Assembly (NCBI GenBank): GCA_003577005.1 | Contig: QEUW01000140.1 | Coordinates: forward strand, 1 to 18,407 | DNA from: Chloroflexota bacterium | GTDB lineage: Bacteria; Chloroflexota; Anaerolineae; Caldilineales; Caldilineaceae | Reading direction: 5' to 3' | Length of the DNA: 18,407 nt | Part shown: positions 13,929 to 18,407 of the stretch, in pieces | How the letters are laid out: every line of letters begins with the position of its first letter | How positions within the stretch are numbered: position 1 is the stretch's first letter | The notes under the pieces: generated by a model | Seen by the model: only the letters and a program-made list of their open reading frames with translations | Told to the model about the DNA's origin: nothing | Database searches by the model: none | Program-made: the position numbers and the translations under genes

Positions 13929-13968
13929 TCCTCGTCCCAAATTTCTGCTAAGACCGGAAGAGCCGTCT

Positions 13969-13997
13969 TTGTAGTCGTGCTGTAGGGCACGAATAAT
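13969..13997 (+). promoter_or_regulatory. Candidate promoter of the module C partner gene
   Basis: TTGTAG (13969-13974), 17 bp, then AATAAT (13992-13997), a 5/6 match to the -10 consensus. The spacer is filled by the inverted repeat TCGTGC-TGTAGG-GCACGA (13975-13992), a position where a bound protein could act directly on promoter shape. Transcripts would have a leader of about 160 nt carrying the 12-bp repeats. Confidence 0.4.
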
Positions 13998-14014
13998 ACC
14001 AATCAGCCACAAAA

Positions 14015-14050
14015 TTTCTGCTACGGTCTCTGCTACGCTGTTTGCTACGT
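14015..14050. promoter_or_regulatory. Three tandem 12-bp direct repeats, candidate operator in module C
   Basis: TTTCTGCTACGG, TCTCTGCTACGC and TGTTTGCTACGT follow each other (14015-14026, 14027-14038, 14039-14050); consensus TNTYTGCTACGN. A fourth, TTTCTGCTAAGA, lies upstream at 13942-13953. Unit number and period equal the array in module B, but the sequence differs. Position relative to a promoter is unclear. Confidence 0.55.
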
Positions 14051-14162
14051 CCAGGTGTCGCCCGCTCTTCATCATGGAGAGGGAGTTATGCGTTTGGTTG
14101 CCAACAGCCCGCGAGTCTCTACGATTCTGGGGCTACGCGGGAGGCCGCTCCAGGGGAAAACA

Positions 14163-15320
14163 ATGAACAACGTGAGACCGTGGTTCGACTGGCAATTTGT
14201 CGAGGATGAGGACGAATGGCAACGATGCGTAGCGCATGATGACTCTGCTCCGGAGGCACACCCGGCTGACGTGGCACGGCGACAACATCTCGATTGGCAG
14301 GTACAAATTGCCACTGCCGCCCTGCTTGCAACGCTGATACTGCTAATGAGCGGCCGCTATTCATTACGGCCGCCGGCTGTACGGAATGACGGGCAAAACG
14401 GCGACGAGGGTGCGGCTGGCACGATGACGCTGGCCATTGCCTACATTGAGCCGTGGCAAACAATCACAACTGCCCATTTCACCTTTACCTTTGTACAGAG
14501 CGAAGCGGCGATGGTCGCGCCGGTCGCACGCGCCGCCGAGCCACTTTATGCGGCACTCCGGCACGCCGTCGGGTTGCCGAAGCCGTCTGCTGATGAGCAG
14601 ATCGCGATCCATATCGCACCGGCCATAACTCATCCCAGCGCTATCCCATTCTGGCAGTCGATGCACGACCAAGGCCGGCGAGGATCGCAAATCTTTACGG
14701 GCTATACGACCCTGGCGAGTCTACAGGCAATCTGCACATCACACTCGCTACAATTTCTGGTTGACGAACAGCCCAGATCGGAAGAAAGCTGCCCGTCCCA
14801 AGTCTCTCTTGATCCAATAGAGCGGACGCTGACCATTCCATCGCCCCGGTTGCGCTCAAAGCCGGATGGTGTCAGCCATGCGGATGCGCTGGTGCAGGCA
14901 TTGGCCGATCAACTGGCCGGCCGGGCACTGGCTGAAGCGTTGCATGGTAAACGGATCGCCGCCGGCTGGTCGCCATTGCTTGCCGGCATGCGGCTGTGGC
15001 TTTCTCGACACACGCGGACAGCCCTCCTGGGCTTTGCACCCAAGGATTGGCAGGAGGGCGCAGTGCCCATGGTCCAACCAGGACCGTGTGATTTCGTTGC
15101 TGATCTGCTGTCAGTAGACGAGCGAACAATGGCGGCTGCCACGATCATCAATTTTGGCATGTGCGCCTATGGCCGTGACAAGCTCCCGACGCTCCTGGCA
15201 GCCCTTGCACAATATGATTCCTGGCACGTGCTCATCCCAGCGGTCTTTGGCGTTTCCGCCGAGGAATTTGAGCATGACTGGCAGGAGCATCTGAGGGCGC
15301 GGTATGGGGATCCCTCCTGA
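14163..15320 (+). CDS. Membrane-anchored peptidase-MA-like protein without HExxH (module C partner)
   Basis: The ATG at 14163 follows AGGGGA at about 7 nt and opens with the family N-terminus (FDWQFVEDEDEWQ), so it is preferred to earlier in-frame starts at 14055 and 14088. The 385-aa protein has a cytoplasmic tail, one membrane helix at about 47-63 (QIATAALLATLILLMSG) and an outer domain: HFTFTFVQSE (105-114), LYAALRHAVGLPKP (128-141), VQALADQLAGRAL (244-256) where HExxH would be, GWSPLLAGMRLWL (268-280), CAYGRDKLPTLLAAL (334-348) and WHVLIPAVFGVSAEEFEHDW (354-373). It is about 30 residues longer than the module B partner in the middle. Without zinc ligands it is likely a pseudo-peptidase with a sensing role. 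Its regulator is divergent. Confidence 0.75.
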   Translation: MNNVRPWFDWQFVEDEDEWQRCVAHDDSAPEAHPADVARRQHLDWQVQIATAALLATLILLMSGRYSLRPPAVRNDGQNGDEGAAGTMTLAIAYIEPWQTITTAHFTFTFVQSEAAMVAPVARAAEPLYAALRHAVGLPKPSADEQIAIHIAPAITHPSAIPFWQSMHDQGRRGSQIFTGYTTLASLQAICTSHSLQFLVDEQPRSEESCPSQVSLDPIERTLTIPSPRLRSKPDGVSHADALVQALADQLAGRALAEALHGKRIAAGWSPLLAGMRLWLSRHTRTALLGFAPKDWQEGAVPMVQPGPCDFVADLLSVDERTMAAATIINFGMCAYGRDKLPTLLAALAQYDSWHVLIPAVFGVSAEEFEHDWQEHLRARYGDPS

Positions 15321-15336
15321 TCAAATCAGCGTCACA

Positions 15337-15546
15337 TCATGCTGCCAACGCTAAGGCACTGGTCAGCTTGGCGATCATCCCCGGCAGCACCGGGTCGCAG
15401 TACAACACCTCCTGCATCCACCCGTCCAGCCCCTGCACATCCCCTGCTCTGGGCTGCGCCCGCTCATGCAACACCCGCCCCATCTCCACAAACGACGACC
15501 ACACCGACCGCCCGTCGTCAAACCGTCCCTGTTTGCTCCCGTCCAT
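15337..15546 (-). CDS. Hypothetical 69-aa protein
   Basis: I do not recognise it. The ATG has GGGGAG about 5 nt upstream, a good ribosome binding site. The protein is soluble, with GRSVWSSFVEMGRVLHERAQ and a C-terminal helical stretch LPGMIAKLTSALALA. It ends 16 bp from the end of the module C partner gene, convergent with it. It could be a genuine small gene or the tail of a decayed larger one. Confidence 0.5.
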   Translation of the reverse strand: MDGSKQGRFDDGRSVWSSFVEMGRVLHERAQPRAGDVQGLDGWMQEVLYCDPVLPGMIAKLTSALALAA

Positions 15547-15671
15547 CCTCGCTCCCCTCGAAACGTAGAACGTAGGGCCCAGAGATTCTCTCTTGAGAAT
15601 GTCAACCGATGCATATCCCCAACTGGGTGACTCGAGTAGTATCGGAACAGGTACACGGTTTCCTCCCGCGC
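15547..15671. other. Intergenic stretch between dehydrogenase and small ORF
   Basis: It holds a short hairpin, ATTCTC-TCTT-GAGAAT (15585-15600), and a doubled ACGTAG (15563-15575, minus strand CTACGTTCTACGT). A TTGACA on the minus strand (15598-15603) has no -10 at 16-18 bp. No clear terminator for the dehydrogenase gene is seen. Confidence 0.35.
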
Positions 15672-16718
15672 CTAACGCGCAGCATGTCTGAAATCGAGAA
15701 CCAGTTGGATAACATCAGCCGGGTCTTTGTCCAGCCGTTCATAGGCCCGGCTGGCTTGTTCAAAGGGGTAAATCTCGGAGATTACCTCGCGCAAGCGTAG
15801 CCTGCCCTGTTCTTGGAGGGTCATAATCGTTTTCTCCAATCTACTGGCATCCCAGCGATAGCTGTACGCTTGGTTGACTCCTCCTGCTTGCGAGCAGATC
15901 ACCTGCACCCGATTGTGGTGAAATTCCTCGCCGAGATAGAGGCCTCTTGCCTCGCCCTGGAAAAACCCCAACGCTACAACTCTACCCGAATAGGCGACCG
16001 AACGGATGGCCGCTTGCAGGGCAAAGCTGGAACCGGAGACTTCCAGACAGACATCCGCACCGCGCGAACCAGTTAGCCGCTTGATTTCTTCGGCCGGGTC
16101 GGTTTGTTGGGGGTCGATCACATAGTCAGCACCCAGCTCGGCAGCCAACTCCAGCCGTCTGGAAAACAGATCGACGGCAATCACTGTGGCCCCTGAGAGC
16201 CTGGCCAACTGGGTGGCGATCAACCCGGGCGTGCCCTGGCCAAAGATCGCCACCACTTCACCCAGATTGATCTGGGCATCGAGAATTCCATTTAGGGCAA
16301 CTTTTCCGATTTGTGAGAAAATGCCCTGAAGCGGTTCGAGACCAGGCAACAACTTTTGCCGGCGAGCCAGCTCCCCATCCATGATGTGGGTGCTATGGTG
16401 TTGCCAGCCGCCGTAAACGAGATCGCCCAGGCTGACGCCTTCAACCCCCGGACCGATCTCGACCACTTCGCCTACTTCCTCATAGCCGCTAGAACGGGGA
16501 TAGCGACGCGAAGGTTCAGCCACCCGAAACAGCCGGTTCGCCGCGTCGTATTGTTTGTGGGCATACGGGTTTGTGCCTCGATAGTGGGTAAGTTCTGTCC
16601 CGCTGCTGATGCCCGAATAGAGCGTCGCCAGACGGACCTCGCCCACGGCTAGCTCGCGTTCGGGATAATCCGCTACTTCTACCTGATAAGGCCCGGCAAA
16701 TCTGACTACTTTTCCCAT
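15672..16718 (-). CDS. Medium-chain dehydrogenase/reductase (zinc-binding-type family, catalytic Zn ligands changed)
   Basis: The ATG (MGKVVRFAGPYQVEV) lies 4 nt after the preceding stop, with AAAGG 8 nt upstream; the frame is open further but overlaps the upstream gene. The 348-aa protein has a GroES-like N-terminal half (SGISSGTELTHYRG at 35-48, GYEEVGEVVEIGPGVEG at 78-94, GDLVYGG) and a Rossmann half with GQGTPG (160-165) and an acidic Asp after the second strand (AVDLFSRRLELA, D183), favouring NAD(H). The catalytic Cys is Ser in GISSGTE, GHE reads GYE, and the four-Cys structural zinc loop is missing, so zinc-dependent alcohol oxidation is doubtful. Coupling to a glycosidase suggests oxidation of a released sugar or sugar alcohol; the substrate is not known. 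Confidence 0.85.
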   Translation of the reverse strand: MGKVVRFAGPYQVEVADYPERELAVGEVRLATLYSGISSGTELTHYRGTNPYAHKQYDAANRLFRVAEPSRRYPRSSGYEEVGEVVEIGPGVEGVSLGDLVYGGWQHHSTHIMDGELARRQKLLPGLEPLQGIFSQIGKVALNGILDAQINLGEVVAIFGQGTPGLIATQLARLSGATVIAVDLFSRRLELAAELGADYVIDPQQTDPAEEIKRLTGSRGADVCLEVSGSSFALQAAIRSVAYSGRVVALGFFQGEARGLYLGEEFHHNRVQVICSQAGGVNQAYSYRWDASRLEKTIMTLQEQGRLRLREVISEIYPFEQASRAYERLDKDPADVIQLVLDFRHAAR

Positions 16719-16722
16719 GTTG

Positions 16723-18407
16723 TCAACCTTTATTTGCTTCCTGCTTATCCGAGACGGGCGCGTCAGCGTCAGCTTGATAGCGTTGGGCAACCTGTATCAA
16801 GTTGTACAGTAACCGGGCCGCTAGCGGGTTCGCGGAGGTCTGGTCAAAAATGCGATACTGGCAGAAGAAGAGCACGCCCCGGCCCAAGCGGACAACTTCG
16901 ATGTCGCTGTACCAGACCATAGCTGCCGGTTCACGCCGAGTCTGCGTGTTGCGGACCGAGCCAGCCAGAACGTCGCCGCCCAATTCCGACAGGACGTACC
17001 TGGGCAGTACATCGACATAGGCTTCACCGGCCACCCGATTGGCCGGCAGACCAGCAAACAGCTCCGAGGCCGGATTCCAATGATAACAGCCCATCCAATT
17101 CCCGATGCCATAGTGCAGTTGCACCTTCACCCCTCGGTCATGGAGCACGCGTTGGGCGATCACATCCCGCCCGTGGAGTGGCCCGATGACAGCCACCCGC
17201 CCTCTTTCGACCTCAGCCAGCAGATGTTGCCAATCCGCTCCGGTTAGCGATGCGGGGCTGGCGGCCAGGTACATTGGAAAATGCCCTGCTCCGGTCCCTG
17301 CCCTGCGGTGCGATTCGCCCTCACGTTGCTGGCTGCTGCCCATAAAATCAGGAAACGGCCCGACCAACTCTATATCAGCCGTGATTTCCGCCAGTTCCAC
17401 TGCCGGCAGGGCCAAGACGACCTCAGCGGACTCGGCCAGTGTTTCCGGCCCAGTTACCAGGCGAGCCGCCACCCGGTACTCACCGGCGACCAGCCCGGTC
17501 TGGAGCGGGATTACCCCTAACTCGTTGATACCGCCGGCACCAGCGACAGGGCGCAGACTGGTTGCAATCTCTGTGCCCTGTGGGTCATAAACTGCCAGAT
17601 GGATTTGTGCCTGGTCCGGCAATGATACCTGATTCACCAAAGTCAGCCTCACCTCAACCTGCTCACCACAGGTCGCCACGGGCGTCGCAGCCTTCAGGAT
17701 CACGCAATGTGGCAGGTTGAGCCGTTTGACCGCATGGTAGGCAGGCTTGGGGTTGCGCCAATGGTCGAGAAGACCGGCGTGGAACTCCCACGAAACATCG
17801 TTGAGTTGCGTAACGAGATACCCCGAAACCCGCGGATTGACCAGGAGGGCCTCAAGCTGCCGCGTGAGCCCCGCCGCCTGCAACGCCTGGGTCGCCGCGA
17901 CGAAATGACGCACCGAGCCAAAGAGTCGATCCAGCTTACGGGCAGCGAAACCCTCATACAAACTGTCACGAAAGGCGATCATCTCTTGGGCGTCGAGCAG
18001 GTGCGTCTGGTCTTGATAGCCGGCCACCACCTCATCCAGGTCTGCCATACCGCCGCATCCCAGTTCCGATACAAAGATTTTGCCCCGGTAGGCGCGCAGA
18101 TCGTGGTTCCACTTGTCGAGCATTGCGTTTGAACCAAAGTCGTGCGCCGCCAGGTCAAAGGGCAAATCACTGCTGCCGAGGGTGCGCAGCCACTCATAGA
18201 CCGGCGGCGAGATCGGCGCACCAATGTAGATATGGACATCCTGGATCTCCTGTCGCTCGGTCTCTCGGCTGGGCACGGCAGTCGCTCGATCCACCCAGCC
18301 AAAGTCCTGGTCGATAGCCATGCTGCCACCCGAATTGTCGATGACAACTCGCGTGGGGTCGAGGGCGCGGGCCAGGCGGAGCAGCGCCTCGCTGGTGAGG
18401 GCGCTCG
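16723..18407 (-). CDS. GH2-like glycoside hydrolase (beta-galactosidase type), 5' end outside the window
   Basis: The frame continues to the window edge (ALTSEALLRLARALDPTRVV before the internal ATG at 18321), so the N-terminus and acid/base region are missing. The visible part is the end of a GH2 TIM barrel: DPTRVVIDNSGG, FDLAAHDFGS, then KIFVSELGCGG whose Glu (about 18064-18066) fits the GH2 nucleophile in S-E-x-G, and GYLVTQLNDVSWEFHAGLLD near the barrel's end. An Ig-like beta domain follows (CGEQVEVRLTLVNQVSLPDQ), then a glutamine-amidotransferase/ThuA-like C-terminal domain (HGRDVIAQRVLHDRGVK, YHWNPASELFAGLP, GRGVLFFCQYRIFD). It probably cleaves beta-linked galactosides or related glycosides; specificity is unknown. 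It is followed after 4 nt by the dehydrogenase gene. Confidence 0.88.
   Translation of the reverse strand, partial: SALTSEALLRLARALDPTRVVIDNSGGSMAIDQDFGWVDRATAVPSRETERQEIQDVHIYIGAPISPPVYEWLRTLGSSDLPFDLAAHDFGSNAMLDKWNHDLRAYRGKIFVSELGCGGMADLDEVVAGYQDQTHLLDAQEMIAFRDSLYEGFAARKLDRLFGSVRHFVAATQALQAAGLTRQLEALLVNPRVSGYLVTQLNDVSWEFHAGLLDHWRNPKPAYHAVKRLNLPHCVILKAATPVATCGEQVEVRLTLVNQVSLPDQAQIHLAVYDPQGTEIATSLRPVAGAGGINELGVIPLQTGLVAGEYRVAARLVTGPETLAESAEVVLALPAVELAEITADIELVGPFPDFMGSSQQREGESHRRAGTGAGHFPMYLAASPASLTGADWQHLLAEVERGRVAVIGPLHGRDVIAQRVLHDRGVKVQLHYGIGNWMGCYHWNPASELFAGLPANRVAGEAYVDVLPRYVLSELGGDVLAGSVRNTQTRREPAAMVWYSDIEVVRLGRGVLFFCQYRIFDQTSANPLAARLLYNLIQVAQRYQADADAPVSDKQEANKG

Noticed and set aside
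13769..14002. 78-residue N-terminal extension of the module C regulator
   Set aside because: Family homology starts at 13768, and the region contains a promoter and palindromes. The extension is an open frame in intergenic DNA.
14055..14162. Earlier starts (14055, 14088) for the module C partner gene
   Set aside because: The paralogue at 9575 begins right at the DWQ..ED.EW segment, which corresponds to 14163, where a ribosome binding site is present.
9575..15320. Partner proteins as active metalloproteases
   Set aside because: No HExxH or other zinc ligand pattern in any of the three copies.

Overview
The window looks like chromosomal DNA of a Chloroflexota bacterium, probably of the Anaerolineae/Caldilineae type. 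This is inference. The supports are a moderately high G+C content, several very large regulators built as winged helix + BTAD + NB-ARC ATPase + TPR repeats, short A-rich and CTCTGYG-type dispersed repeats, decayed IS200-type DNA, and a beta-galactosidase-like glycoside hydrolase followed by a medium-chain dehydrogenase. No rRNA, tRNA or convincing CRISPR array was seen.

Left part (1-2400): a low-complexity CTCTGYG repeat; a 91-aa orphan gene; a translationally coupled pair (536-778 and 775-1140) with an extended -10 promoter, the second protein ending in a ribbon-helix-helix-like tail; and an HNH-nuclease-like protein with a zinc finger and HTH whose usual HH pair is RR. A decayed IS200/IS605 tnpA follows on the minus strand. 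It carries a frameshift and two stops and is split by a 130-bp MITE-like element. Removing the MITE and one copy of its CTAG duplication restores the tnpA tail frame.

Centre (2397-15320): a secreted double-SnoaL/NTF2-like protein, then three copies of one module. Each module pairs a BTAD-NB-ARC-TPR regulator with a divergently transcribed protein that resembles a peptidase-MA domain but lacks HExxH. Module B (regulator 6271-9345, partner 9575-10627) and module C (regulator 10751-13768, partner 14163-15320) are intact, and their partners carry an N-terminal membrane anchor. Module A lies in opposite orientation (partner 3450-4433, regulator remnant about 4511-5275). It appears to have lost its centre: both N-termini, the promoter region, and the DNA-binding and ATPase domains. 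Between modules A and B sits a HEPN/MNT toxin-antitoxin-like operon (5367-6217). Both intact regulators have a matching predicted promoter, TTGGAA-N17-[TG]ACAAT, about 40 nt before the start codon. The divergent regions of B and C each contain three tandem 12-bp direct repeats, in B running into the regulator's own -35. That resembles the way SARP-type (BTAD) activators bind.

Right part (15337-18407): a small orphan ORF and a minus-strand operon of a GH2-like glycosidase (5' end outside the window) and a zinc-ligand-poor medium-chain dehydrogenase 4 nt downstream.

Working hypothesis: the repeated unit is a sensory/regulatory module in which a membrane-anchored pseudo-peptidase is controlled by, or signals to, a STAND-type ATPase transcription factor. 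All functions are read from sequence alone; no search was run.
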